NCBI GenBank assembly: GCA_027946555.1
Contig: JAPEVC010000172.1
Span: 1 to 64,000, forward strand
From: Gnomoniopsis sp. IMI 355080
Taxonomy: Eukaryota; Ascomycota; Sordariomycetes; Diaporthales; Gnomoniaceae
Direction of reading: 5' to 3'
DNA length: 64,000 nucleotides
Shown here: positions 48,282 to 59,907 of the stretch, one piece after another
How the letters are laid out: each line of letters begins with the position of its first letter
Numbering within the stretch: the first letter of the stretch is position 1
Notes under the pieces: model-generated
Seen by the model: the letters and a program-made list of their open reading frames with translations, nothing else
Told to the model about the DNA's origin: nothing
Databases searched by the model: none
Program-made: the position numbers and the translations under genes

Positions 48282-48954
48282 TCATCCAAACTTGGCTGGG
48301 TTGCTTGGAATTAACTTTTGCAGTATCTCGAGCTGACGAACCTGCTGTCTCTTGCGAATGTCTTTTACGTCCCGTCTGTCACGTCGCTGGTTGTCCTGCG
48401 AGAACACCACCGTGTAGTTCGGGATCTTGGTGCCGGGAGGAATAATCGTACGCGGAGAAATCGTGCAATACTGTACGCCAGCGGCATCAATAGGGATTCG
48501 GATTCGTATGGCGGGAAAACTATGTGGATCATACTTCACCAATAACAGCCCCTCTCCCTACCTTAGCACCGACACCAATTACGCTCCCCTCGCCCACCAC
48601 CGTACCACCGGCTTCAACCACAGCGCAGGCCTGAATGGTCACGTAGTCGTGGAGCGTCACTCCAGTTGTGTTCTCAGCGCCGGCCTCGCCCGTGCTAAGA
48701 GCAGCCCCCGCGGGCACGGCACCCACGTGCGTCCGCTCCTGTACGATACATCGCTTGCCGACATCGACGGGCCCTGCTGCGGACTCGATCTTGGCACGCG
48801 GGTGGACCAGACTCTCGGTGCGCAAGGTAATTATATGCGTGCCGGTCAGGATCGCAGACTCGGCGATGATGAGCGAGGAGGAGAAGCGCACGGGGGCTTT
48901 GGGGCCCGAGTCTTTCAGAGGTGGTAGGATGGAGTGGCGTTTGTTGGAGGACAT
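48282..48954 (-). CDS. Dynactin p27-type (DCTN6) subunit, left-handed beta-helix
   Basis: Two exons: complement(join(48282..48470,48535..48954)), 202 aa, with a 64-bp intron (GTATGA donor, ACAG acceptor). The correct junction GGTGAA|TATTGC restores AVIGEYCTISPRTIIPPGTKIPNYTVV, matching dynactin p25/p27 subunits; read-through instead hits a stop. Hexapeptide-like repeats (LIIAESAILTGTHII, VTIQACAVVEAGGTVVGEGSVIGVGAKVGRGAVIG) form a left-handed beta-helix. In the dynein activator dynactin, this subunit sits in the pointed-end complex and helps bind cargo (early endosomes in fungi). The start at 48954 (MSSNKRHS) was chosen over an in-frame ATG 26 codons upstream because conservation starts here. 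The gene is divergent from the complex I gene with ~615 bp between starts. Confidence 0.9.
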
Positions 48955-49569
48955 GGCGAAAAGTTGGTTTGAGTGCGCTTTCGAGTATGAATGGGAAGCC
49001 AGGGCAGTATTTCGATATTCACAGGCGTTCAAACGTCAAGGTTGCAGTCAACGAATCGTGGGTTGGGCAGTCATATTGTAGGCGCGTCGCGTCATGTCTT
49101 CGGCTGGGTGCAAGGTGGAGGCTTCAGCTCAGCCAACGGGAAATTCGACAAAGCTCATTACAGACCGCGCCGGTAGACTTTCGGTGATGATCCCTGCTTT
49201 TCCATAAGTATACAGCTTCGAGGTGTATCACAAGCGGCTCTGAACCTCGAGCCCTTCAACGAACGCACCGTGGAACTGGGTCCGATCAGCGCCGAGGAAT
49301 CAGCGACTTGGTCCGGTAACTTAAAAAAATCGATGATGAAGTCGATTGCCAGAGAGCTTGCCACATCCATGCATCCCGGGCCCCAAACACCCGCAAATCT
49401 GCTAAGTCAGCAGGCTGCCGACCAATTGCAGCCGTTTGATACCTAAGACGTAGTGGACTTTCCAATTGCCTCTACACTCACCTCCACCACACGTCTACCT
49501 CCTACAACACACCCTCGCTGCCAATTGGCACACCGACCACAGCTCGCCCGAGCAAGCACAACAGTCACC
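48955..49569. other. Divergent promoter region
   Basis: Shared promoter between the dynactin subunit (-) and the complex I 51-kDa subunit (+). No other feature was recognised. Confidence 0.55.
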
Positions 49570-51193
49570 ATGCTATCACGAACAGCTGCACCGACAAAGG
49601 TCACGGCCCAGACCCTCTCGAGGGCGGCGGCAGCACAGCAGCAATGCCGAGGTTTCGCGACTGTCCAAGAAGGTACTCCCAAGAGGACCTACGGCGGGCT
49701 CAAGGACCAGGACCGCATTTTCCAGAACCTCTACGGCCGATTCCCACCCGACTTAAAGAGCGCCAAGAAGATGGGCGATTGGCACAAGACGAAGGAGATC
49801 ATATTGAAGGGTCACGACTGGATCATTGGCGAGATCAAGGCGTCGGGACTGCGAGGACGAGGAGGTGCTGGTTTTCCTTCGGGTCTGAAATGGGTATGTC
49901 ATGACCTTCAACCTCTTGGGACCGAAAAACACCTGTTTGACTCTGGGAGGTGTTAATTCGTCTTTGAAATAGTCCTTTATGAACCCCAAAGGCTGGGAAA
50001 ACGACAAGAAACCCCGCTACCTGGTCGTCAACGCCGACGAGGGCGAGCCCGGCACCTGCAAGGACCGCGAGATCATGCGCAAGGATCCCCACAAGTTGAT
50101 TGAGGGCTGTCTCGTCGCTGGCCGCGCCATGAACGCCACCGCCGCCTACATTTACATCCGCGGCGAGTTCTACCACGAGGCCGCTATCTTGCAGCAGGCC
50201 ATCAACGAGGCCTACGCGGATGGCCTGATCGGCAAAAATGCTTGCGGTTCCGGCTACGATTTTGATGTCTACGTGCACCGTGGAGCTGGCGCGTACGTCT
50301 GTGGCGAGGAAACTAGCTTGATCGAGTCGCTCGAGGGCAAGCCTGGAAAGCCTAGGCTCAAGCCTCCATTCCCTGCTGCTATTGGTCTTTTTGGCTGTGC
50401 ATCGACTGTCGCCAACGTCGAGACAGTGGCGGTAGCTCCTACCATCTGCCGTCGCGGTGGAAGCTGGTTCGCAGGCTTCGGTCGTGAGCGGAATCAGGGC
50501 ACCAAGCTTTTTTGCATTAGCGGCCATGTCAACAACCCCTGCACCGTCGAGGAGGAGATGAGTATCTCCATGCGCGATCTCATCGAGAAGCACTGCGGTG
50601 GTGTTCGTGGTGGTTGGGACAACTTGCTCGCCGTCATCCCCGGTGGCTCGTCTACGCCCATTCTGCCCAAGCAAATTTGCGATGATCAGATCATGGACTT
50701 TGATGGCCTCAAAGACAGCCAGTCCGGTCTAGGTACTGCCGCTGTCATTGTCATGGACAAGAGCACCGATGTGGTCCGCGCTATCGCTAGATTATCACAC
50801 TTTTACCGCCACGAGTCCTGCGGCCAGTGCACGCCTTGCCGGGAGGGCAGCAAGTGGACCGAGCAGATCATGAGCCGCTTCCAGAAGGGTATGGGCCGTG
50901 AGAGGGAGATTGATATGCTTCAGGAGTTGACGAAGCAAGTTGAGGGACACACTATCTGCGGTAAGCTCGTTCTTCCCTTTTCATGACATGTTTCAAGACG
51001 TGTAACTGATACACTCTTTGCAGCCCTTGGTGAGGCCTTTGCCTGGCCCATCCAGGGTCTCATCCGTCACTTCCGACCCGAGCTAGAGAAGCGGATGCAG
51101 GACTTTGCGCAGAAGAATGGTGGTCCAGCTCTGGGTGGCGGATGGGCACACGACACGAGGGCGAAGGGTCACTTGGTCGCTCCGGGCCAGTAG
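49570..51193 (+). CDS. nuo51: NADH:ubiquinone oxidoreductase 51-kDa subunit (NDUFV1/NuoF)
   Basis: Three exons: join(49570..49893,49973..50960,51024..51193), 493 aa, a usual length for fungal precursors. An N-terminal mitochondrial presequence rich in Arg/Ala (MLSRTAAPTKVTAQTLSRAA...QCRGFATVQEG) is followed by the NADH-binding GLRGRGGAGFPSGLKW, FMN-binding NADEGEPGTCKDREI, and the N3 [4Fe-4S] cysteines Cys391, 394, 397 (ESCGQCTPCREGS) and Cys437 (HTIC). It is the catalytic entry point of complex I: it oxidises NADH via FMN and passes electrons to iron-sulfur centres in the matrix arm. One position is odd: the normally conserved GCP(S/T)TV segment reads GCASTV. Otherwise fully canonical, so the assignment is very strong. 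Confidence 0.97.
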
Positions 51194-51801
51194 ACGAGTA
51201 GCGAGTGATGGTGGTAACATCGATGGTTTTTGCAGGTAGCGGCGTATCCTGGTTTGAAAAGATTAAATGATCGACTTGTACATTGTACCTATGTAGACCT
51301 TCCCTTGTGAATGGATTTTTCTCCAAGATTCCAACCACACATGGGCCTTTGAAATGATTTTCCTGCGACAGTCCTCGGCTTCGAGGCAGCTTGCGAGGAC
51401 TTGCGCAACGAGGTCGTCCAAGTGGTGTGAAAGCCGAAATCTAGTTAACTTGACGGACTGCTAGATTATCTACACGACAGATAGACATGCGCTGGCACTT
51501 TTCCCAGTCACAACTTGGCCCTCTGCAAGTCTCTCATGCTGACTAGGATCTTAACTGTGGACCGAGCCGCGCATCCTTACAAAGAGGTAGGCTTGCCGAT
51601 CGGGCCAGAGTTTCAACCAACACCTTCTTTCTCATCATCTCGATTCTGGACTTTCATACCTGTATCGTAGTTGCGCAAATCGCAGAGTCTACTCTACCTT
51701 TAACTGAGTTTGGACGCCGAGTGAGATTTGATCTGGTAGATTCACGATCTGAAGGGTCTATGTCGCTACTGAATATTGTGACTAAGCAGTAGAAAACGAC
51801 C
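51194..51801. other. Intergenic spacer
   Basis: About 0.6 kb between two plus-strand genes. No gene or RNA recognised; should hold the complex I gene terminator and the PEX11 promoter. Confidence 0.5.
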
Positions 51802-52885
51802 ATGGCGTCGTCGAGGTTGGAGCAGTTCATCCGTTTTGGCACGGATGCAGGTGAGCTCTTCATACTCTTGTTCGCATGTCGCATCTGTGCTCACACTCTC
51901 TCTCCTCATATTAGCCGGCATCGAGCGCATGCTGCGCATGGTTCAAGCTATACTCATGGTCATCCTCTCGCGGCCGTTCCTCACCAGCGGTTTCACCAGC
52001 CTCGTCGCGCTGGGCAATCGACATGTTTGGGTTGAGCCTCGAGCCGCAAGTGTTGCTGCTCTCAGCCAGTTGCGAAGTCAGGTAGCAGTGACTCGGCGGT
52101 TCTTTCGCATTTTCCGCTTCCTGGAGTCATTTCAGGCTGCACATGTGATCTACACATCATTCTATCTGTCTCCCACCCCGGCGGCTCCTACAGAACCTAG
52201 CAGCCAGGAGGGAGATGCGGCGGCTGAAGGCAAGGAGGGGCCAGACGTGAAGCAGGAGACACCAACAAAGCCCGCACAGAAATGCTCGAACCCCAATTGT
52301 CGCAATCATCATCCGCCGCCCAAACCGAGCAGCCGCATCCCCGCCGAAGCCTGGCTTGACATCTTCTCGCGCACGTTCAACGGGATGTACCTCCTTCTCG
52401 AAGCCCTCACCCTCCTCGACGCGCTTTCTCTCCCGGGCTTGTCTCTTTTTGGCAGCCACTGGTTCCCCATCCTGCACGTGGAGGCACAGCGCTTCTGGTT
52501 CTTTGCGCTGGTGTGCGACTTACTCAGCGGGCTACTCAAACTCGTCAAGCTGGTGGCGTATGGTCCAGTTCCGCAGACGGGCGAAGGGTATGGGCTAGTT
52601 GCAGGAGGCAGGAAGGACGAGAAGGAGATGGCGGATTGGGAGAGGCAGCGGGAGCGGATGCGCAAGATTGTGTGGGCGAGGAAGGAGGGGATGAGGTTGT
52701 GGAAGTTGGAGATTCGGACGAGGGGTTATCGGCTTGCGAGGAGGTGTGTGGCGGATTTGTTGGATTTGGTGATACCGGGCGTGGTTGTGGGTTGGTTGAG
52801 GGTGGCGCCTGGGACGGTGGGCGCGTGCATGGTGGTTTCAACATGGCTTACGGGTTTGGAGGTTTGGGAGAGGTGCAAAGGTTGA
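51802..52885 (+). CDS. PEX11-family peroxisomal membrane protein (Pex11C-like)
   Basis: Two exons: join(51802..51850,51915..52885), 339 aa, with a 64-bp intron joining G|CC to give FGTDAAGIERMLRMVQA. The N-terminal amphipathic helix region and SLVALGNRHVWVEPRAASVAALSQLRSQVAVTRRFFRIFRFLES-type core (in parts) resemble Pex11/Pex11C. The C-terminal half has hydrophobic segments (LSLPGLSLFGSHWFPILHV, DLLDLVIPGVVVGWLRVAPG). A low-complexity insert rich in Glu/Lys/Pro and the CSNPNCRNHHPPPKP stretch separate the halves. Pex11 proteins remodel peroxisomal membranes for elongation and division. The family assignment is good; the C-type label follows the long insert and is less sure. Confidence 0.82.
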
Positions 52886-53676
52886 TAGAGGGAAAGAAAG
52901 TCAACTAGTAGAACTGAGACGAATGTTGTACAGTAGTATCGAAAATAGACCGACGTGCATGTATTCAGCCTCGCGGACGGACATGGTCAAACTTCACATG
53001 CTGATGACACTGACACCGACAGTCAATTACTTGACTAAAGCGTCGGATAAAAATAAATATCTCTTCGTTTAGCTGCGTGTCCATGCCACGACGGACCTCC
53101 TACAGAACACCAATACCTCCGGACAATAGCTGCGCCAAGCTTGATGACCATCAACAAACGGCCTTTGTTGTAGGCGGATTTAGCGATGATTTGCAGCGTC
53201 TTCCGGTTCATCACCACCACCCAGTCGTTACCAAAGATATTTTTCGTATCCGTGTCAGACTCTACGTTAAAGTCGCTCTCGGATGCCCTAGAAACTGCGA
53301 AATTTCGGTTGCCACGAGGAAAGTAAACAACAATAGCCAGTATCATACTGCTCAGACATATTGCTGTGGCGGCAAGTGAAGTAGCAGAGATCCCCACCCG
53401 TGCATCAACAGCCAATAGAAACTGCAGATGGAGCTGTGATGTGCAGGGGTGTGCCGGCTAGTTTGTTGACGCTCTGGCGCTCTTCTTTCAAGGTTGGTCT
53501 TCCAAATGCAATCGTTTGACTGATCGCAGCTTCAAAGAAAAACACCCACGGTCTTTTCGTCCGGTTGGCCACCAAAGTCAACCCTCAGCCCCCTTTTACT
53601 GATCCTTTTGACATCTTCCTTACCCTTCACAAATCCTCCTCAATGAGCTGCACGTACATTTGACAAACCAGCAAAG
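52886..53676. other. Intergenic region upstream of the nuclear basket gene
   Basis: About 0.8 kb. A 126-codon minus-strand frame (53035-53415) with one possible membrane helix is noted but not called. Should contain the promoter of the Mlp1/Tpr-like gene. Confidence 0.45.
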
Positions 53677-56600
53677 ATGGCAGCTGCCGAAGTGGCTGTG
53701 GACTTTGCCTACCTGTCCACCCACTTGGGCGTTGCGGAGACCACCCTCACTACGGTCGCAAGCCAGCCCACTCCCGACGTTGTCACAGCCGTTCTCCAGG
53801 CTGTTTTCGCCAAGGCCCAGGAATTTGACGCGCTTTACGCCGAGAAGCTCCAGGTTGACATCGAGCTCGAAAACGCCGTTCGCAGCTCTGAGGCGCGATG
53901 CCAAACATTCAAGGCCACGGCCGACAAGGCCCTCAAGGACGTCGAGGAAGTGCGGAAGAAGCTCCAAGCTGAAGGTACGCTCAAAGTCCCCCTATGCATG
54001 CGTCATGAAGCCTTTGCGATCGTGCCTTCGGATTGAATTACTGACGCGTGCCCGCCCCTTCTAGAATCTATCCGTCAGGCACTTGAGACCGAGCTCAACC
54101 AGCTCAAATCCTCCAGCGGCAACAGCGTCTCCGAAAATGAGACCCTACGCGCGCGCATCACCTCCCTCGAGACATCGAATCGTGAGATTCTTGCCATCGT
54201 CGAGACCAAGAGCGAAACCAACACTCAACTGCTGGGTGAGCTCACCCAGATGCAGGAGAAGAATGCCAGCCTCAGCAAGAAGATCGCAACACTAGAGCAA
54301 TCTGTTCAGGCAGAAAAGGCCGCTGCAACGAGCGCGAAGTGGCGTGAACAGAACCTGCAGCAGGAACTCACTCTGACCCGACAGAACAATGAGTGGTTCG
54401 AGAAGGAGTTACAGACAAAGCGGGACGAGATGATGAAGACCCGGAAGGAGAAGGGCGCACGTATCTCTGAACTCGAACGCCAGTACGAAGAGCAACGATC
54501 CGCCGTCGAGTCTCTTACACGCGGTGAACAGCAGCTGCGGGCTCGGCTCAAGGAGGCTCAGGACAAGGTCGAGACTGGTCTTACGAAAATACAACAGCTT
54601 CAGGAGTCTGCGGCACGGACTGAGGAGAGCTTCCGACAGGACCTCGAGTCGTCTAGGCGGTTGGCCGAACTCCAGGTCCAGCAAGCCGAAACCAGCAAAC
54701 AGCGGCTCAAGGAGGTGGAAAGCCGACTCGAAAAGGTACATCACGAGTTCGACGAGAAGAAGCGGCGGATAGAGAAGCAGCTTGAGGACGAGAAGGCTGA
54801 ACATCAGAAGACCTTCGAGACCGCACAAGAGCTTCAGCTACAGGTCAGCCGATTGGAAGCGACTGGTACTACCCAGGCAGGATTTGGCTCCAGACCGCAG
54901 ACTCCGGTCAATGGCTCTCAGTTGAGAGCAGGCTCGCCCTTTGGAACACCAGGTTCATTCAGGGGCAAGCACCTGACCGCGACGCAAGCCCTTGATGAGC
55001 TGTGGAAGGCGAAGACTGAGTTGATTTCTGTGAAGAAGCGGAATCAGCAACTATCTCAGGAGCTGGACGAGACGATGGCCGTCCTTGAAGCAAAGGTTCC
55101 TGAGCTTAATGGATATGAGATGGAAATCGAACGTCTGCGAGCCGAGAACATCCAGATGACGCAGCTCGCCGATGAGAGCTACCAGGAACGCGACATGGCG
55201 AAGAAGGCAGCTCGGAAGGCAGAGGGCGCTTTGAACACGGCCCAAGCAGAGGTAAATATTCTGCGGGCTCAGCTCCGAGATTTGGGCACCCAGATCCAGC
55301 TTCTTGTTTTCAACCTCCAGGCACAGGAGAAGGGTTGGGACCAGCTGTCTCAGGAAGAGGCGACTCGATTTGAACAACTTCAGAGGGGCGAAATTGCGGA
55401 GGGCTCCCTAGACGACTTGTCGGATACTCACCGCTTCATCACCGAGAGATTTGTTGCATTCAAGGACATTCACGAGCTGCGAGCCAAGAACGAAGAGCTT
55501 CTGAGAGTGACCCGCGAGCTCGCCGAGAGGATGGAGAGCGAGGAGGCACTCGCGGCGAAGCAACAAGCAGTCGACAATGAAAGGGAGCTGGTGTCTCTTC
55601 GCGAAACGTGCTCTCGTCTGCAAGACGAGATCAAGTCCATTACTGTGCGCATGGCATCCCACATCAAGGAACGGGACATGTTCCGGCGTATGGCAGAGGG
55701 CAACAGAGTCGTGCACGAAGAGCCCGACTCCCCTTCTGGGAGCCAGCGCGAGGTTCTCGCTAGCATCGAACACAACGCGATGGAAGAGCCGGAAGTCACG
55801 ACAATGCTTCGCGAATTGCAGAGCAATTTCGACAACTACCGACAAGAATCGAGTATCGACCGCAAGGCAATGCGCGAGCAGGTGGACAAGCTGTCTTCCG
55901 AGAAGAATTCACTGCAGGCCGAGGCCGCCAGGGTCCGCAGTCAGTATGATTTGGCTCAAGAGCGTCTCGCAATGCTGCAATCCAACTACGAAGCCCTGCA
56001 GAACGAGAAATCAGAGCTTCAAAGGAGGGGCCAGAGTCTTTCGGAGGCCGCAGCCAAACAAGATATGCGGTCTCAGCAGCTTGCTTCGGACCTTGTTGAA
56101 ACAAAGGCTCTGCTGGACAGTGTGATGAGCAAGAATGCCAACTTGACCGCCGAGAAAGAGCTAAGCACCAGCATTCGGGATCGACTCGCCCAGGACAACG
56201 AGAGCCTCACCCAAGAGAAGGCTCGTCTCAATGCTTCGATCTCACAGATGCAGAGTCTTATGAACGAACGTGAGATCTCAGACTCAGAGACTCGTCGGGG
56301 TTTGCAAGAGCAGATCGAGTCCATGAAGACGGAATTAAATACCACGAAACGCAAACTGTCTGAAGAGATCGATGAGAGCAGGAAGCTACAGCAACGCAAG
56401 GAATTCGAGAATCAAGAACACCAGAAGCGGGTGGACGAACTCGTGGCCAACCTCAATGCTGTCAAGGAAGAGCTTGTCGCTGCTAAAACCAGCAGAGATC
56501 ACTTGCAGGCTCGTGTTGATGAGCTGACCATCGAACTTCGCACTGCACAGGAGAAGGCCGATCGCTTGCAGCCGCGCCCAACTCCCAGACCTGGCACAGC

Positions 56601-59600
56601 GCTCGAAGCTAGAACAACCGATGCTGAGACCGCAGCCCAGATAGACGAACTCGTCAACGAAATTACCGACCTCAGACACGATCTAGATTTGACCAAGGCA
56701 CACTTGGAATCCGCTCAACAACAAGTCGAGCAGTACAAGGAGATCTCTAGCAGTGCGGAGGAGTCACTGAACGAGATTACTACGACCCAAGATCAATTCC
56801 GTCAGCAAATAGAAGCGGAGCTGACTGTCAAGGATAATCAAATCAAGGAATACCAACAGCGCATTGAAGATGTAATGAGAGAGTTAAGCAATTCCAACAG
56901 CGAGCTCAACACTTTACGCGACTCTCAAGCCGAAATCACGCACAAATTTGAAGACGAGAAGCGCATACTTGAGGAAGAGGTTACTCGCATGAGGGAGGAC
57001 GCAGAACGGCTGAATGAGCGAGCGAAGTATCATCAACAGGACCTTCGCGCTCAGGCGGACATTGCGAAGAAGGCACAACAAGACTATGAGACCGAATTGA
57101 TGAGGCATGCTGAGGCTGCAAAGGGCTTGCAGACTCTTCGTGCGCAGTACGGCAAGCTACAGACTGACGCAGCATCTTGGAAAGCTGAGGCTGAGTCTGC
57201 AAAGCACACCTTGGACGATAACAAGAGATCCTTTACCGAGCGTGAACAGCAGCTACGGAATGAGATCCTCGAGTTGAAGGAGAGGCGTCGCGATGTGGAC
57301 CAGCAGAACAAATTACTCCAGGAGCAGCTCAACAGCTTCTCGACGCAGCTTGCGGCGATCAAGGAAAATCGCACGGCTTTCATGGACACTTCAGATGATT
57401 CCGATGTCACCGTTTCTGGGTCGGATACTGAACGACTCACTGAGCTCAACAAGTATTTGCACCGAGAGAAGGAGATCCTTGAGGTGCAGTACAACCTCAA
57501 AGTTCGGGAGGCCGAGCGTCTGCAACAGCAGGTCGAGTCCAAACAGTCACAGCTCGAAGATGCACAATTCAGGCTTGAGGAGGAGCGCGTCGCGAGAACA
57601 GACAAGAGCCTGGCTAAGTCTCACGAGGATCTGATGGCCAAGCTGAACGAGCTGAACTTGATCAGAGAGAGCAACACCACCCTACGCGCCGAGACCAAAC
57701 GACTGCAGAACCAGCTTGCGGACAGCAACCAAAAATTGACCGAGTTGAACGCCAAGATAATGCCGCTGAACAACGAAAACAAGACGCTAGAGGATGCGAA
57801 AGAGAGGTTGACAGAAGAGCTCCAGCAAATGACCGAGGACCGTGATCGATGGTCGAAGCGTGTAGAGAACATTGTCAATCAACAAGGGCGAGTCGACCCG
57901 ACCAAAGTGGAAGAAATGAAGGAACAGATTGCGAGTGCTGAGGCCGAACGCGATGCACTCAAGGTCAAGATCGAGGAGCTCGAGACGACTGCCGAAGCAA
58001 AGAAGCAACAATGGGATGCGACCCGCCTCAAAATCATCGATCAAGCCAAGTCTAAGAACCGGGAGAATGCAAACAGAATCAGCGAGCTCACAGCTGAGAA
58101 GGAGCAATTGCAGACCCAGCTCAACGAGACTACCCAACGACTATCTGTGCTTCAGGGCGAGTTGGATGCGGTCACTCAGGAGAAATCTGCACTAGAGCAG
58201 CGCGTGTATGAGCTGCAGCAGCAAGTCGACGCAGCCGCCAGCAACAGCTCGCAAGCGCCTGCGCCAGATGCGCCCTCTATTTCGGCTGACCAATTGGCCC
58301 AAGTGCAGCAGCAGTTGGAGAGCGCCAACCAAGCACTGGCATCTGTCAACGAGGCCAAGGCTGCTGCTGATCTGGAGGTAGCTAGCCTGCGCTCTCAACT
58401 CGACGCGGCCGTACAAGAGCGTGATGCAGCTCGTGCACAAGCACACCCACAGACGACAACCGAAGCGATTCCGCAGGCTGAGACCCCAGCAGTCGAGGCG
58501 GAGACTACTCAGAACGGCGTGTCTGTCGAATCTCAGCCACCTGCACCATCGATGACTGACGCTGAGCGTACCGAACTCCAACAGAAGTTGGCCCAGGCTG
58601 AGGCCCGTGTAAGCGAGCTAGAGGCGCAAGTCGCCGAATTACAGCGCAAGGCTGCCGAAGCAGAGACTCACTTGAAGGACACTCTTGAAAAGCGGTCACA
58701 AAAGATGAAGGAAGTCCTCAACAAGAAGCTGGCTGACGACAAGGCCAAGAATCAGGCTGAGCTTGCACAAGAGAAGGACAAGCTCAAGGCCGAGTACGAC
58801 TTGAGGCTTCAGCAGGAGCGCAAGATCTGGGAGCTAGAGAAGGGCCCGTCTGCCCCTGTTGCTGCCGACCCCGTGCCTTCTACCCCAGTGAAACCGGAAA
58901 GCCAACCGCCTCCGCAGACCCCCGGGGCTGGATTGTCTGCGGTACTCGTGGCCGACTTTTCACAGCTCAATGATGCCGAAACTCGCCAGGTTCTGAGCAA
59001 CAATAGTACTCTCAAACAGATTGTGGGCAACAATCTCAGGAATAAAGTGGCCGTAGAAACCAAGAAGATCAAGGAGGAAACCGAGCAGACCTTGAAGACA
59101 GAGTACGAGGCCAAGATAGCAACGGCTAAGGACATGGAGGCCAAGAAGTCCACTCTACAGATCAATATGAGGGAGAACAAGATCAAAATGGCGAATGCGA
59201 GACTCAGCGTTATTGAGACAGCTGCCAAGGAGACTCCAGAGCGTCCTGTTGGTGAAGTGTGGGAGGTTGCAAAGAGCGCCAAACCACCGCCAGCATCCGC
59301 TGCCCCACCAGCTGTTGCTTCATCCGCGCCAGCAAAGGCACCCGCCGTGACAACTGGTAAGTTAGAAATCACGATCCGCGCATTTAACTGTACATGGAAT
59401 GCTAATACGCTCGAAGGTACTCCAGCTGCGCCGGCTAATGGCGGGACTACCCAGCCGATCCAGAATGCACCAACACCTGTGGCTGCTGAGGCACCGGCAA
59501 ATCCATTTGCAGGTGCGCAAGTCACTGCACCTCCAGCGGGCAATAACCCATTTGCTTCGAACCAGCAGGCTACAGCACCTGCCCAGCAAGCGTCCGTCCA

Positions 59601-59907
59601 ACAGCCGGCCGCGGCCGCACAGGGCCAGCAGCAGCCAGCGCGCACCGGCATCCCAGTACCGAATCGAGGTGCTACCGCTCGTGGCGGCCGCGGCAGCAGT
59701 ATCCCCCAACGTGGTGGCAGAGGGGGCAACTTTCAGGCTCGGAACGCCAGTGGTGGTGCTCTGAATCCAGGCGCGACCAACTTTCAGCCCGCTACTGGCA
59801 ACAAGCGGCCTAGCGAGGCGGGAGAGGGCGGGCAGAACCCAAAGAGGCAGCAGCGAGGCGGGAGGGGTGGTGCAAACCGTGGACCCTCTACAGGTGGATC
59901 AGGATAG
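53677..59907 (+). CDS. Nuclear pore basket protein Mlp1/Tpr
   Basis: Three exons: join(53677..53974,54065..59356,59417..59907), 2026 aa. The first junction (GAAG|AATC) is certain. The last intron (60 bp, GTAAGT donor, CTAAT branch-like sequence, AAG acceptor) is a multiple of three without stops, so read-through remains possible and would add 20 residues. Almost the whole protein, from ~50 to ~1560, is heptad-rich coiled coil; the Mlp1/Tpr conserved block lies about one half along. The C-terminal third changes to an Ala/Pro/Gln-rich tail with NPFA repeats and an RGG-like end (GGRGGNFQARNASGG, GGRGGANRGPSTGG), possible RNA-binding elements. These proteins line the nuclear basket, retain unspliced RNA and anchor chromatin and spindle-checkpoint factors. 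Length matches fungal Mlp1 (~2000 aa). Confidence 0.92.
59357..59416 (+). other. In-frame 60-bp intron of the Mlp1/Tpr gene
   Basis: GTAAGT donor at 59357, a CTAATAC branch-like sequence at 59402-59408 and AAG acceptor at 59414-59416. Length divisible by three and no stop, so it can be mistaken for coding sequence. Removing it joins VTTG to TPAAPANGG. Confidence 0.65.

Noticed and set aside
53035..53415. 126-codon minus-strand frame with one possible membrane helix
   Set aside because: No family resemblance and no splice or promoter support; it sits in the promoter of the Mlp1/Tpr gene.
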